From Clostridiales bacterium (GTDB lineage: Bacteria; Bacillota; Clostridia; Christensenellales; Aristaeellaceae): a stretch of 47,216 bases of DNA. Position numbers and translations under genes: made by a program. Shown here piece by piece: positions 1-9,724 of this stretch. The stretch lies in NCBI GenBank assembly GCA_012729115.1, contig JAAYDR010000043.1, forward strand, positions 1 through 47,216, read 5' to 3'. Under the pieces are notes generated by a model. It saw nothing but the letters and a program-made list of their open reading frames with translations, was not told where the DNA came from and made no database searches. Position 1 is the stretch's first letter; each line of letters begins with the position of its first letter.

Positions 1-1116
<1,116 letters not shown>

Positions 1117-1130
1117 CTAGTATGCTATCC

Positions 1131-1477
<347 letters not shown>

Positions 1478-1487
1478 CAGCATTGTT

Positions 1488-1516
1488 AGTGTACGCTATT
1501 TAGCTACATGTCGCAA
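1488..1516 (-). promoter_or_regulatory. groESL promoter, SigA type
   Basis: On the minus strand TTGCGA, a 17-base spacer and TACACT precede CIRCE by about 10 bases, the usual arrangement for HrcA-repressed housekeeping promoters. Both boxes match 4 of 6 consensus bases; the position gives the support. Confidence 0.6.
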
Positions 1517-1697
1517 ACCCATTGATAACTGCTTCACGCTGTTTTTACCTATGGAATGCCGTATTTTCCCTGAATTCAATATGTTTTCTTCTATTCTCTC
1601 ACTTTATCTTTTGTTTTGTTTGGTTTTCTGCTATACCCCACCTGTCTTTTTTCCGAAAATGTGGTACAATTCTCTGGAACCAGAAAGGAACGAGATC

Positions 1698-2759
1698 ATG
1701 CCTCACCAAACTTCCATGGCCCACGCATTGCTTGCCTGGTACCGGATGGCAAAACGCCCTCTCCCGTGGAGGGAAACCAGGGACCCCTACCGAATCTGGA
1801 TATCAGAGATTATGCTGCAGCAAACCAGGGTGGAAACTGTCAAGGGATACTATAAGCGTTTTTTGCAGCGATTCCCCACTGTGTCTGCTCTGGCTGCCGC
1901 ACCCGAGCAGGATGTACTCAAAGCATGGGAGGGTCTGGGATACTACAGCCGTGCCCGAAATCTCCAAAAGGCGGCCCAGGTGATTACTGAGGAACATGAC
2001 GGGGTATTTCCCCAAACGTACGAAGGGCTGTTGGCGCTTCCTGGCATCGGGGCGTATACTGCCGGTGCGATCTCCAGCATTTCTTTCGGACTGCGGGTGC
2101 CCGCCATTGACGGCAATGTGTACCGGGTGGCAGCCCGGTATTTCGGTATTCGCGACGATATCGGCTCTCCCGCTGTTCAGCGGCAAATAAGGGCTTTGGT
2201 AACAGACAGTCTCCCTGCAGAAGGCGTGAGCGATTACAACCAGGCCCTGATGGAACTGGGAGCTACCGTCTGTATTCCAGGTGTTCCCAAATGCGGGATC
2301 TGTCCATGGCAAAATACCTGCGATGCCTGCGGAGAACAGGATGCCCATCTTCTGCCTATCCGTATTAAAAAAGTTTCCCCTAAAGCCATGAACGTGGCAG
2401 TATGCCTGATCACCTGTCAGGGACGGATTCTGGTTATGCGCCGAACGCAAAAAATGCTCCACGGATTGTATGTTTTTTGGCTGTTGGAGGGGGATTCAGA
2501 CCGGAAGCGGGTCGGGAAAACAATGGATGATCAGGAACTCCGCTGCTCCTTCGAAGCAGTCTTGGGGACTGCCCGGCACGTGTTTACACACCGGATCTGG
2601 AAGATGGAGTTACTGCACTATCGGCTTTTGAAAATTCCTCAGCAGGCAGTATTGGATGTACTGGGAGCCAGGTTGGTCACCCGGCCAGAACTACTCACCC
2701 TGCCCCTGCCCGCTGCCATGCGTGCTGCCAAGGAGGCGGCTCTGGAACTGGATTGGTAA
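1698..2759 (+). CDS. mutY: Adenine DNA glycosylase MutY
   Basis: Removes adenine mispaired with 8-oxoguanine or guanine in base excision repair. 353 residues. The catalytic Glu is in SEIMLQQT (E37). The helix-hairpin-helix LPGIGAYTAGA (114-124) is followed by the catalytic Asp in PAIDGNVYR (D138). A 4Fe-4S ligand set C192-X6-C199-X2-C202-X5-C208 is complete. The C-terminal third is the NUDIX-like domain that recognises 8-oxoG (VCLITCQGRILVMRR region). The frame is open upstream to 1551, but the ATG at 1698 has AGAAAGGA and fits the family start. It is one of three HhH-GPD glycosylases in this window. Confidence 0.96.
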   Translation: MPHQTSMAHALLAWYRMAKRPLPWRETRDPYRIWISEIMLQQTRVETVKGYYKRFLQRFPTVSALAAAPEQDVLKAWEGLGYYSRARNLQKAAQVITEEHDGVFPQTYEGLLALPGIGAYTAGAISSISFGLRVPAIDGNVYRVAARYFGIRDDIGSPAVQRQIRALVTDSLPAEGVSDYNQALMELGATVCIPGVPKCGICPWQNTCDACGEQDAHLLPIRIKKVSPKAMNVAVCLITCQGRILVMRRTQKMLHGLYVFWLLEGDSDRKRVGKTMDDQELRCSFEAVLGTARHVFTHRIWKMELLHYRLLKIPQQAVLDVLGARLVTRPELLTLPLPAAMRAAKEAALELDW

Positions 2760-2819
2760 AAGGTGGAAATCTATGCTATCATAATCTCTGATTGATTCCG
2801 AAATGAAAGGGGCCTTGTG

Positions 2820-4376
2820 ATGGCCGCTCTGATTCACAAATTGAAGATACTTGGAAAGCGCCGCCTATCCCGGCGAGCTTTACTTATCCTCTGCGGATTA
2901 TGGTGCGCAGCGATGCTCCTTCCCCTTATTTTGATTGCCTTTGATGCACATCCCGTCCATGACGACTTTGTGCATACCCAGTCCGTCACTCAGGCTTGGA
3001 CACAGACGGGCAGTGTATGGGCAGCGATTAGGGCTGCCTGGGAGCACACTCAATATATGTACCGGACCTGGCAAGGCACCTATGTGGCCATGTTCTTTTC
3101 AGCTCTTCAGCCCATGGCCTTTTCCCCCCGTCTTCTCTTTCTCACACCGTTGTTGACCCTAATAGGGTTGTGCCTATCGGCTGCCTATTTTTCCAGAAAC
3201 CTGTTGCGCGTGACCCTTCGTACAGATACATCGACCTGTGCTGTCTTTTTCACGGTTCTGATGACCTTACTTTTGCAATTTCTGCCCAGTGCCAGGGAAG
3301 TAATCTACTGGCCTTCCGGGACACCCTACACCCTCAGCGTTATCATGATCTTTGTAATCCTGGGGCTGCTCATCAAGCTTCACATGCAACAACAACCTCA
3401 CCATTTTTTTCTTCAAGCCGGTTTGCTCTTCTTGTGCGGAGTTGTCTTGGGTGGCTGTCCTTATCCCCTGGCATTGGGGGGTACTTTGGGACTTCTGTTT
3501 GTTGTGGCATGGACCTTTCAAACCCGTTCCCCCGCGCGCTGGGCCAGTGTGAGTACACTGGCAGGCTCCGGACTGGCCTTGATGTTGGTGGTGATCGCTC
3601 CAGGCAATCACCTGCGCCAGGAGGTGATTGGGCAACCCATGAGCGCGGCAAAAGCCGTACTGCAAAGCATCGCAGAATGTGCCGAAATGACCGGCAAATG
3701 GTTCTCACCGCAGTTGGTCGCATCAGCGCTCCTTCTTGTCCTGCTCCTCGCGCCGATCTTGCGATCCAGTCCTTTCCGCTTCCGCCATCCCTTCCTATTG
3801 ATGACTTTGAGCTTCGGGTGTTTGGCTGCTTCCTTTGTGCCTCCGATTTATGCCACAGGTGTGGAAGGATATCGGGTTGAGCGGGTTCTATGCAGCCTTT
3901 ACATGTTCTATGTGCCGCTGATGCTGCTCAATCTGCTGTATTTTACAGGCTACCTGATTAAGCGCTTTGAAAACCTGGGGTCCTTAGTGGACATCCATGA
4001 ACAGAAGGGCCCCACTATAGCAGTGATGGCCCTTAGCATCGTCCTGATGGTATGGGGACTGTTTGCCAATGCGATCATGGCCTCCCCCAGCATCGGCGCG
4101 GCCAAAAGCCTTCTCACCGGTGAAGCCGCTACCTATCACCAGGAGATGAGCCTGCGGGAAAAGCAAATCGCGACCAGCGAAAGTGCAGAGGAGGCACGAT
4201 CCGCCATTCATCCGCTCATGTCTGTGCCTGTAGTACTGCCTGTGGACATGCTGCCCTATCAAAAGGATGGAGGTCTTCCTGGCCTGATGCGCAGCTATTT
4301 CAGGATGCACATGCTGGCTGATGAATACGGAGCGGGATCTATCCCGCAAGCGGAATGGGATGCTATAAACCAATAG
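2820..4376 (+). CDS. Polytopic membrane protein, GT-C/DUF6056-like
   Basis: 518 residues with about ten predicted membrane helices. A short N-terminal cytoplasmic stretch and the first helix (ALLILCGLWCAAMLLPLILIAF) are followed by a presumably extracellular loop with HPVHDDF. An acidic DD just after helix 1 is the hallmark position of GT-C glycosyltransferases, and the later WQGTY-LQPM pattern resembles DUF6056 proteins. The C-terminal 100 residues are soluble. I do not recognise a defined substrate. Start: GTG at 2817 and ATG at 2820 are adjacent; GAAAGGGG is best spaced for the ATG. It follows mutY by 60 bases, with only a weak promoter-like TTGGTA-N18-TATCAT between. Role in envelope sugar or polymer transfer is inference. 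Confidence 0.6.
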   Translation: MAALIHKLKILGKRRLSRRALLILCGLWCAAMLLPLILIAFDAHPVHDDFVHTQSVTQAWTQTGSVWAAIRAAWEHTQYMYRTWQGTYVAMFFSALQPMAFSPRLLFLTPLLTLIGLCLSAAYFSRNLLRVTLRTDTSTCAVFFTVLMTLLLQFLPSAREVIYWPSGTPYTLSVIMIFVILGLLIKLHMQQQPHHFFLQAGLLFLCGVVLGGCPYPLALGGTLGLLFVVAWTFQTRSPARWASVSTLAGSGLALMLVVIAPGNHLRQEVIGQPMSAAKAVLQSIAECAEMTGKWFSPQLVASALLLVLLLAPILRSSPFRFRHPFLLMTLSFGCLAASFVPPIYATGVEGYRVERVLCSLYMFYVPLMLLNLLYFTGYLIKRFENLGSLVDIHEQKGPTIAVMALSIVLMVWGLFANAIMASPSIGAAKSLLTGEAATYHQEMSLREKQIATSESAEEARSAIHPLMSVPVVLPVDMLPYQKDGGLPGLMRSYFRMHMLADEYGAGSIPQAEWDAINQ

Positions 4377-4433
4377 GTCAACAATTGAGAAAAAGCCTGT
4401 GTGGTCCTTGACCATTACGCACTTGCTGTTCCA

Positions 4434-4808
4434 TTACTCTGCAGTATCACCCTTCTCAACCCTGGCCCTGGCAGTCCGGTTCAGACTCGCCAGGGCCCGG
4501 TTATAGCTGTGGCGGATCATTTCCAGCAGGAGGCCATTCTCTACCATACCGTCCAAGTGGATGGTATTATTGTACGGTTGTTGCACCAAGGGACAATGAT
4601 AGCCATGCCGCACAGCCTGTGGGTATTGCTCCCGCCAGATGATGCCTTGCACAGGTTCGCATTTCAGCGTAACCCAGCCCCGGCTTGGATACACCTGCGC
4701 AAAGATGCGTCCTTCCACCCGAGCGCAGATGGGTTCGGGCCCGAAGGGACATTCCAAATAGGCTCCAGGCTTGGTAAGGCAGTAATCCAATATCTCCTGC
4801 GGGTTCAT
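4434..4808 (-). CDS. MmcQ/YjbR family protein
   Basis: 124 residues, typical of the MmcQ/YjbR (DUF661) family, which has a double-wing DNA-binding-like fold and no settled function. Family features seen: start with PQEILDYCLTKPGAYLECPFG, a central WVTLKCEPVQG strand pair and the late NTIHLDG segment before the final helix (LLLEMIRHSYN). The frame is open further upstream, but the ATG at 4808 has GAGGG at good spacing and matches the family start. It lies convergent to the upstream membrane protein gene and divergent from pgi. Confidence 0.85.
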   Translation of the reverse strand: MNPQEILDYCLTKPGAYLECPFGPEPICARVEGRIFAQVYPSRGWVTLKCEPVQGIIWREQYPQAVRHGYHCPLVQQPYNNTIHLDGMVENGLLLEMIRHSYNRALASLNRTARARVEKGDTAE

Positions 4809-4869
4809 GAACAGCCCTCTTTTCTGGGATTGTTTGCCTTGTGTTCCGGTATTATTTACCAATTCATCA

Positions 4870-4899
4870 TTGCTTGTATCTCCCCTTGGGTGATATACT
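4870..4899 (+). promoter_or_regulatory. pgi promoter candidate, SigA type
   Basis: TTGCTT, an 18-base spacer and TATACT end 32 bases before the pgi ATG. It sits in the divergent gap between the MmcQ-like gene and pgi. Confidence 0.5.
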
Positions 4900-4930
4900 A
4901 TCCCGGAGCAAAGATTGGAGGATCAGTCCT

Positions 4931-6355
4931 ATGGCAAAGGAAATGCGCAAGCCCATCATTTTGGATGTAAACCACATGATGGCGGATATACTGGGTTTTC
5001 AGTACGGTATTGCCTCGGAGCAGGTGGATGCCATGGCGAGGGTAGCTGCCCACGCCCAAGCGGCAGTGGAAAAAAATCGGGGGACCGGCTGGCTGGGTTG
5101 GATGGATCTACCCTACAACCAGGCGGAGATTGTAGCAAAGATTGAGAAGATAGCGGCCCGGGTTCGCAAGGATTTTGATACCTTCGTGGTGCTGGGCATT
5201 GGCGGAAGTGCTCTGGGCCCCATTGCGGTACAGTACGCTCTCAACCATCAGCGCTACAATGACCTGTCGGCAAAAATGCGGGGTGGCCCCCGATTCTATG
5301 TGGAGGACAACATCGATCCGGAACGCATGGCTTCCTTGCTGGATGTGATTGATATCAAGCGTACCTGCTTTAATATCATCACCAAATCCGGAGCAACGGC
5401 GGAAACCATGAGTCAATACCTGATCATCTCCGACTTACTAAAAAAGAAGGTTGGTGATGGCTGGCAGAAGCACATCATTGCCACCACGGACCAGGAGAAG
5501 GGTAATCTCATCAAATTGGCTCATAAAGAGGGCTTTGATCTGTTCTATATCCCTTCCACTGTGGGAGGCCGCTTTAGTGAGCTATGTCCGGTAGGCCTGC
5601 TTCCCGCAGCTGTTTGCGGCATTGACATCAAAGGCCTGCTGGAGGGCGCGGCAGCCATGGATGAACGGTGCAAGACACCCAACCTGTGGAAGAATCCGGC
5701 TCTGCTGGAGGCTGTGCTTCAGTACATCGCAATGGAAGAAATGGATGCCAACATCCAAGTCATCATGCCCTATGCGGATAGCCTGAAGTATATGGCGGAT
5801 TGGTTTTGCCAGCTTTGGGCCGAGTCTCTGGGCAAGAATGTGACTCGCAAGGGCATGGCGGTAAATGTTGGTCAGACCCCCACCAAAGCTCTGGGTGTGA
5901 CCGATCAGCACAGTCAGCTTCAGCTATATACCGAAGGACCCTATGACAAGGTGATCACCTTGCTCAAGGTGGAGAGCTTCCGGGAAAAAGCCCTCATCCC
6001 GCATGGCTGCGAGGAGTTCGCGGATGTGGCCTTCCTGGGTGGCAAGAGCCTGAATGCGCTGATCGATGCAGAGCGCCAGGGAACCGAGTATGCGCTATAC
6101 CGTTCCGGCCGGATGAACCAGACCATCATCCTTCCCCAGGTGAATGCCTATACCCTGGGGCAATTGATGTACTTCTTTCAAATGGCTACCGCTTATATGG
6201 GTGAACTGCTGGACATTGACGCTTTCAACCAGCCCGGGGTGGAGGAAAGCAAAATTGCCAGCTATGCAGTACTTGGGAACCAAAGCGATAAGTATATGAA
6301 GAAGGCTCAGGAGATGAAGGAACGCACGGAAAGCCAAAAAAGGTATCTGCTGTAA
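4931..6355 (+). CDS. pgi: Glucose-6-phosphate isomerase
   Basis: Interconverts glucose-6-phosphate and fructose-6-phosphate in glycolysis. 474 residues. Sugar-phosphate (SIS) motifs are visible: VVLGIGGSALGP near residue 93, ITKSGATAET, and the STVGGRFSELCPVGLLPAA stretch. The later GTEYALYRSGRMNQTIILPQ and the C-terminal helix are also family-like. The start at 4931 follows GGAGGA by 8 bases; the frame is open 30 codons further upstream without a comparable site. It is monocistronic by layout, as the next gene is on the other strand. Confidence 0.95.
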   Translation: MAKEMRKPIILDVNHMMADILGFQYGIASEQVDAMARVAAHAQAAVEKNRGTGWLGWMDLPYNQAEIVAKIEKIAARVRKDFDTFVVLGIGGSALGPIAVQYALNHQRYNDLSAKMRGGPRFYVEDNIDPERMASLLDVIDIKRTCFNIITKSGATAETMSQYLIISDLLKKKVGDGWQKHIIATTDQEKGNLIKLAHKEGFDLFYIPSTVGGRFSELCPVGLLPAAVCGIDIKGLLEGAAAMDERCKTPNLWKNPALLEAVLQYIAMEEMDANIQVIMPYADSLKYMADWFCQLWAESLGKNVTRKGMAVNVGQTPTKALGVTDQHSQLQLYTEGPYDKVITLLKVESFREKALIPHGCEEFADVAFLGGKSLNALIDAERQGTEYALYRSGRMNQTIILPQVNAYTLGQLMYFFQMATAYMGELLDIDAFNQPGVEESKIASYAVLGNQSDKYMKKAQEMKERTESQKRYLL

Positions 6356-6365
6356 AGGTCCATTG

Positions 6366-6384
6366 AAAAAGGAATCCGTTTCCT
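6366..6384 (-). terminator. Weak hairpin with U-tract between pgi and acetyltransferase
   Basis: On the minus strand AGGAA-acgga-TTCCT is followed by TTTT, just past the acetyltransferase stop. The stem is only 5 bp. It could serve either convergent gene. Confidence 0.35.
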
Positions 6385-6390
6385 CATTAT

Positions 6391-6909
6391 CTACAGCTCA
6401 ATCCAGTATCTGGCAAAGCGCTTCTCCCCGAGGTTCACCACATTTTCCAACACCGCTCCCTGGTGCTCCATCACCCTGGCAGAGGCCCTGTTCCAGGTCT
6501 CGCAGGTGAGGAGCACCTTTTTCATCCCTGATCTTCTGCACTCCTTAAGCCCTAAACCCAGCATTGCTGTGGCATAGCCCTTTCCCCGTTCACTGGGACG
6601 AATACCATAGCCGATGTGTCCTCCATACAAGCGAAGATACTCATTTAGCCCGTAGCGCAAGTTGATCGCCCCCAAGATGCGCCCGGGCTTTTGGTCTCCC
6701 ATCAGAAAAAAAGTGTCGGCACGTACCTTGTCCCCCAGGTTATCACCGTTGGAGTATTGCTCGGTTTTATGCCAAAAATCAAGATAACTGTCAAGATCCA
6801 AAGTGAGGCTGTAAGGCACGATGGGTTCCTCTGCCGCGCGTATCTCCCCCACGATATCAAGCCATGCAGCTTCATGGTGAAGGCCTGGTCTTTCCAGCCA
6901 AAGACTCAT
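6391..6909 (-). CDS. GNAT family N-acetyltransferase
   Basis: 172 residues with the GNAT fold pattern. The acetyl-CoA pyrophosphate-binding motif is R-G-K-G-Y-A in RPSERGKGYATAMLGLGLKEC, preceded by the central strand HIGYGIRP. The C-terminal VLLTCETWNRASARVMEHQGAV resembles the RimJ/RimL-like Acetyltransf_3 group, where Asn precedes the final strand. The substrate is unknown. A G-rich GGGGGG site precedes the ATG. It lies 33 bases downstream of the DUF554 gene on the same strand, so they are probably co-transcribed. Confidence 0.85.
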   Translation of the reverse strand: MSLWLERPGLHHEAAWLDIVGEIRAAEEPIVPYSLTLDLDSYLDFWHKTEQYSNGDNLGDKVRADTFFLMGDQKPGRILGAINLRYGLNEYLRLYGGHIGYGIRPSERGKGYATAMLGLGLKECRRSGMKKVLLTCETWNRASARVMEHQGAVLENVVNLGEKRFARYWIEL

Positions 6910-6942
6910 TGTTCCGCCCCCCTTCTCCCTAATCCTTCATCC

Positions 6943-7641
6943 TCAGCCACCCAAGAGCCTTGCGATAGGAAAATAGAGAAAGGGCACAAAGATTGCAGGC
7001 AACAGGTTGGCCACTTGAATGTCCTTATGAAGGAGCATATTGATGCCGATACCCATGATGAGCAGACCTCCCACAGCGCTCATCTCCAACACCACCTGCT
7101 GGCTGAGCAGAGGAGCAATCAGATTTCCCAGCAATGATATTGCCCCCTGATACACCAGCACAGGCAACGCAGAAAGCATCACCCCCGGGCCCAGGGCGCT
7201 GGCGAACACAATGGAAGCTACACCGTCGAGAATCGATTTGGCTACCAAAGTACTGTGATCCCCGCGGATGCCGCTGTCCAGGGAACCTACCACGGCCATG
7301 GCCCCAACGCAAAACACCAGGCTGGCTGTCACAAAGCCCTCCGCAAAGGTGCTCTTCCCTGACCCTTCCCCGCCCAATTTGCGTTGGGCATAGGCGCCCA
7401 GTCTGTCCATCTTGTTACCAATATCCAACAAGGAGCCTGCTACTCCGCCTACCACCATGGACAGGATAACCAACAGCAGGTTTTCGGTTTGCAGCGCACC
7501 TCTGATGCCGATTAACAGTGTGCATAGAGCCAGGCCTTGCATCACGGTATCCGATAGGGAGGGCTTCATCCCCCGCCGGAGCATCAGCCCAATCGCTGAG
7601 CCGATCAGAATTGCCACGACATTGATCAACGTTCCGATCAA
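6943..7641 (-). CDS. DUF554 membrane protein (YdfK/YqgA family)
   Basis: 232 residues, hydrophobic, with six to seven predicted membrane helices. The start MIGTLINVVAILIGSAIGL and the glycine-rich repeats (LLLVILSMVVGGVAGSLLDIG; FCVGAMAVVGSLDSGIRGD) are characteristic of DUF554. The family is uncharacterised, with a transport role suspected. The start codon is TTG (7641) with AAGGA 7 bases upstream. An ATG ten bases further upstream is in another frame, so the rare start is well supported. It follows the rpmA terminator and precedes the acetyltransferase gene. Confidence 0.88.
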   Translation of the reverse strand: MIGTLINVVAILIGSAIGLMLRRGMKPSLSDTVMQGLALCTLLIGIRGALQTENLLLVILSMVVGGVAGSLLDIGNKMDRLGAYAQRKLGGEGSGKSTFAEGFVTASLVFCVGAMAVVGSLDSGIRGDHSTLVAKSILDGVASIVFASALGPGVMLSALPVLVYQGAISLLGNLIAPLLSQQVVLEMSAVGGLLIMGIGINMLLHKDIQVANLLPAIFVPFLYFPIARLLGG

Positions 7642-7674
7642 GGGTCATTCCTTCTTTTGCGATATCATGATAGG

Positions 7675-7701
7675 AAAAAAGTGCAAGGCATCCTTGCACT
7701 T
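7675..7701 (-). terminator. Intrinsic terminator of the rplU-prp-rpmA operon
   Basis: A 10-bp perfect stem, AAGTGCAAGG / CCTTGCACTT, with a 3-base loop runs into six U residues on the minus strand, 26 bases after the rpmA stop. Confidence 0.92.
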
Positions 7702-7726
7702 CAAAGTAATTGAAACATTTCTTCGC

Positions 7727-8023
7727 TTACTGGGCAGCGGCGTTCTCCACGGGGTATACGCTGACCTTTTTCTTGTCACGTCCCATGCGCTCAAAGCGGA
7801 CAATACCATTGACCTTGGCAAAGAGGGTATCGTCACTGCCGATGCCCACGTTGGTGCCAGGATGGATCTTAGTGCCCCGCTGCCGAACCAGGATGTTACC
7901 GGCCAAAGAGAATTGTCCGTCAGCCCGCTTGCAGCCCAAGCGCTTGCTTTCGCTGTCGCGGCCGTTGCGGCTGGAACCTACGCCCTTTTTGTGGGCAAAA
8001 TATTGAAGATTCAGCTTCAACAT
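7727..8023 (-). CDS. rpmA: 50S ribosomal protein L27
   Basis: 98 residues. L27 reaches toward the peptidyl-transferase centre. The protein carries the Firmicutes-type N-terminal extension MLKLNLQYF before the mature [21 protein letters not shown] sequence. In Staphylococcus aureus the related extension is removed after LQFF by the protease Prp, whose gene lies directly upstream here. The start overlaps the end of prp by 7 bases, which indicates translational coupling. The ATG has GGAGGA upstream. Confidence 0.98.
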   Translation of the reverse strand: MLKLNLQYFAHKKGVGSSRNGRDSESKRLGCKRADGQFSLAGNILVRQRGTKIHPGTNVGIGSDDTLFAKVNGIVRFERMGRDKKKVSVYPVENAAAQ

Positions 8024-8361
8024 GGTGATGTCCTCCCATCAATGATTTTCATATGCTTGGGGTATACAGAGGAGATATCCTCAAATCCTTGCAAGGTGGT
8101 CCTAAGTATTACTTGCGCATCGTGCCGAGCAACCTCGTCCATGTTGTTTGGTAAAGTCACCCGAATCATTGCGCTTGCGGCTTCCTGTTCCACCGTGGGT
8201 TTCACGCCTGCCACCGTTTCCAGCGCATTTACGCAGGTGGTGATGAGTGCGCTTACGGCGGCACATACGATGTCCTGTCCATACTTTCCGTACCCGGCAT
8301 GCCCAGAAAGTACAAACTCCCGGAACATCTCGCCCTCCCGGATCACAGTGAGCGTGGTCAT
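8017..8361 (-). CDS. prp: Ribosomal-processing cysteine protease Prp
   Basis: 114 residues, YsxB/Prp family. It cleaves the N-terminal extension of L27 so that the ribosome becomes functional. The catalytic pair is visible: His in LSGHAGYG and Cys in [11 protein letters not shown], 11-12 residues later. Its position between rplU and rpmA is the conserved one. The start overlaps the rplU stop by one base (TGATG) and the end overlaps rpmA. Confidence 0.95.
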   Translation of the reverse strand: MTTLTVIREGEMFREFVLSGHAGYGKYGQDIVCAAVSALITTCVNALETVAGVKPTVEQEAASAMIRVTLPNNMDEVARHDAQVILRTTLQGFEDISSVYPKHMKIIDGRTSPC

Positions 8362-8666
8362 CAGCCGATGGCGGTGATTTCCACCTTGGTGTAATTCTGC
8401 CTGTGGCCAGCCTTGCGATGATAGTTCTTCTTGCTCTTGTACTTGTAGATGACGATCTTTTCGCCCTTCACCTGACCGATCACCTTGCCCTCCACCTTGG
8501 CTCCCGCCAACGTAGGAGTTCCGACCTCAACACCCTCGTTCGAGCCCAGCATCAGCACGTCGAAGCTAACCTTGCTGTCGGGCTCCTGGTCCAGTTTTTC
8601 CACGTAAATGGTATCCCCTTCGGATACGCGGTATTGCTTGCCACCTGATACGATAACTGCGTACAT
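8361..8666 (-). CDS. rplU: 50S ribosomal protein L21
   Basis: 101 residues, standard L21: MYAVIVSGGKQYRVSEGDTIYVEKL at the start and YKSKKNYHRKAGHRQNYTKV near the end, which binds 23S rRNA. GGGGAGGTG precedes the ATG. First gene of rplU-prp-rpmA, preceded by a structured leader. Confidence 0.98.
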   Translation of the reverse strand: MYAVIVSGGKQYRVSEGDTIYVEKLDQEPDSKVSFDVLMLGSNEGVEVGTPTLAGAKVEGKVIGQVKGEKIVIYKYKSKKNYHRKAGHRQNYTKVEITAIG

Positions 8667-8669
8667 GGC

Positions 8670-8750
8670 AAAGCACCTCCCCGTTCAATCTCGCCAAGCG
8701 TAAGGCGGCAACCATGGGCGCACTTTAAAACCCCGCTTGAGCGGCTTACC
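8670..8750 (-). promoter_or_regulatory. L21-type ribosomal protein leader RNA
   Basis: The 5' UTR of rplU folds locally: CCGC-UCAA-GCGG hairpin (8733-8744), then AAAGUGCGCCCAUGGUUGCCGCC, then the ribosome binding site. Position and sequence resemble the Firmicutes L21 leader described in Rfam, thought to mediate autoregulation. Assignment is from memory of the motif, without a covariance search. Confidence 0.55.
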
Positions 8751-8755
8751 GAATT

Positions 8756-8784
8756 AAGTTATCACAATCGCCGTGGAATGTCAA
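8756..8784 (-). promoter_or_regulatory. rplU operon promoter, SigA type
   Basis: A perfect TTGACA, a 17-base spacer and TAACTT on the minus strand. The predicted transcript starts at the beginning of the structured leader. Confidence 0.65.
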
Positions 8785-8798
8785 CAAATTTCTTGCTT

Positions 8799-9611
8799 TC
8801 ACGCGTTTTCTTTTCCTGTGTTGCCCCTGCTTCTGGTTCTCTCATAATAGAACATGTACTGTTGAAGCACTCCTGCGCACTTTGCGTATCGCTCGATGGG
8901 AAAATGACCGCCGTAATAGTCATTCATGATTTTCCTGATCCAAGTATCAATGGGAAAAGCCTCCTTGTGACCAAGGCTGAAAAGACAGATGCAATCCGCC
9001 ACTTTTACTCCGATGCCTTTATAACTCTGTAAGTAGAGCCTCCATTGAGCATAGTCTCCAGGGCCAAATCGCTTGTCCTGTTGATCCCGAAGATAGTGTC
9101 CGGCTGCTTCCAGCAGATAGCTTGCCCGATAACCAAGACCGAGTTCCCGGAGGGTGGCAATACTGGAGGAAGCGATTACATCAGCCTCAGGAAATTTGCC
9201 AAAGGCATCACAGAGCCGCTGAATGATTTGCTTAATCCGGGGGATGTTGTTGTTCTGGCTGATGATAAAGCTCAACATGGTTTCCCAGAGTTCCTGTCGC
9301 AGAATACGCATTCCATAGGAAACCTTCGCCGCGGCTTGCAGATAGCTGTCTTGAGGGTCGATCTCCCTGACAATGGCGGGATAGTCCGTATCCATGTCAA
9401 AGTATGGGGCCCACACCCGTTGCCAGTCCTGGGGGGAGCAATCGGCCTGTATCAGATCTGGTGTGGGCTGGCTAATGGTGAGGAGTTTGCCAAAAGCGGG
9501 TATGCGGTAATGGTTCGCGTCGATTTTCTCCCAGCGAAAACACTGTCCACTGTCAGCCATTCTATCCAAATCAAAAAAGTCAACAGCCAGTTGAATTTGT
9601 CTTCCCTCCAT
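8799..9611 (-). CDS. ogg: 8-oxoguanine DNA glycosylase, OGG1 type
   Basis: 270 residues. Bifunctional glycosylase/lyase that excises 8-oxoguanine. The N-terminal domain has the family motif ADSGQCFRW. The HhH-GPD domain carries the Schiff-base lysine in YKGIGVKVADC (K203) and the catalytic aspartate in FPIDTWIRK (D222). SFIISQNNNI is the conserved segment before it. The Cys in LGVKVADCICL matches clostridial OGGs. The frame is open to an ATG at 9647, but that codon lies inside a strong hairpin; ATG 9611 gives the family-like N-terminus, although its ribosome site (CTGGA) is weak. Confidence 0.93.
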   Translation of the reverse strand: MEGRQIQLAVDFFDLDRMADSGQCFRWEKIDANHYRIPAFGKLLTISQPTPDLIQADCSPQDWQRVWAPYFDMDTDYPAIVREIDPQDSYLQAAAKVSYGMRILRQELWETMLSFIISQNNNIPRIKQIIQRLCDAFGKFPEADVIASSSIATLRELGLGYRASYLLEAAGHYLRDQQDKRFGPGDYAQWRLYLQSYKGIGVKVADCICLFSLGHKEAFPIDTWIRKIMNDYYGGHFPIERYAKCAGVLQQYMFYYERTRSRGNTGKENA

Positions 9612-9621
9612 TCCAGATAAC

Positions 9622-9659
9622 GCACAGCTGACGTTGCATGCAAGCAACGCCAGCTGTGC
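9622..9659 (-). terminator. Long hairpin downstream of the SPFH gene
   Basis: A 16-bp stem with one mismatch (9622-9637 / 9644-9659) and a 6-base loop lies between the SPFH gene stop and the glycosylase start. No good U-tract follows on the minus strand; on the plus strand TTTGTTACATT follows. Possible terminator or processing site. Confidence 0.4.
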
Positions 9660-9724
9660 TTTGTTACATTAGTTCATCCTTTATCCACGTAAGTGCAACG
9701 CCTCTGGTTCTCCCTAGCGGCCTG

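Noticed and set aside
1551-1697. N-terminal extension of MutY with a hydrophobic stretch that looks like a signal peptide
   Set aside because: The upstream codons lie in an AT-rich intergenic region with a TACAAT-like element; the ribosome site and family length support 1698.
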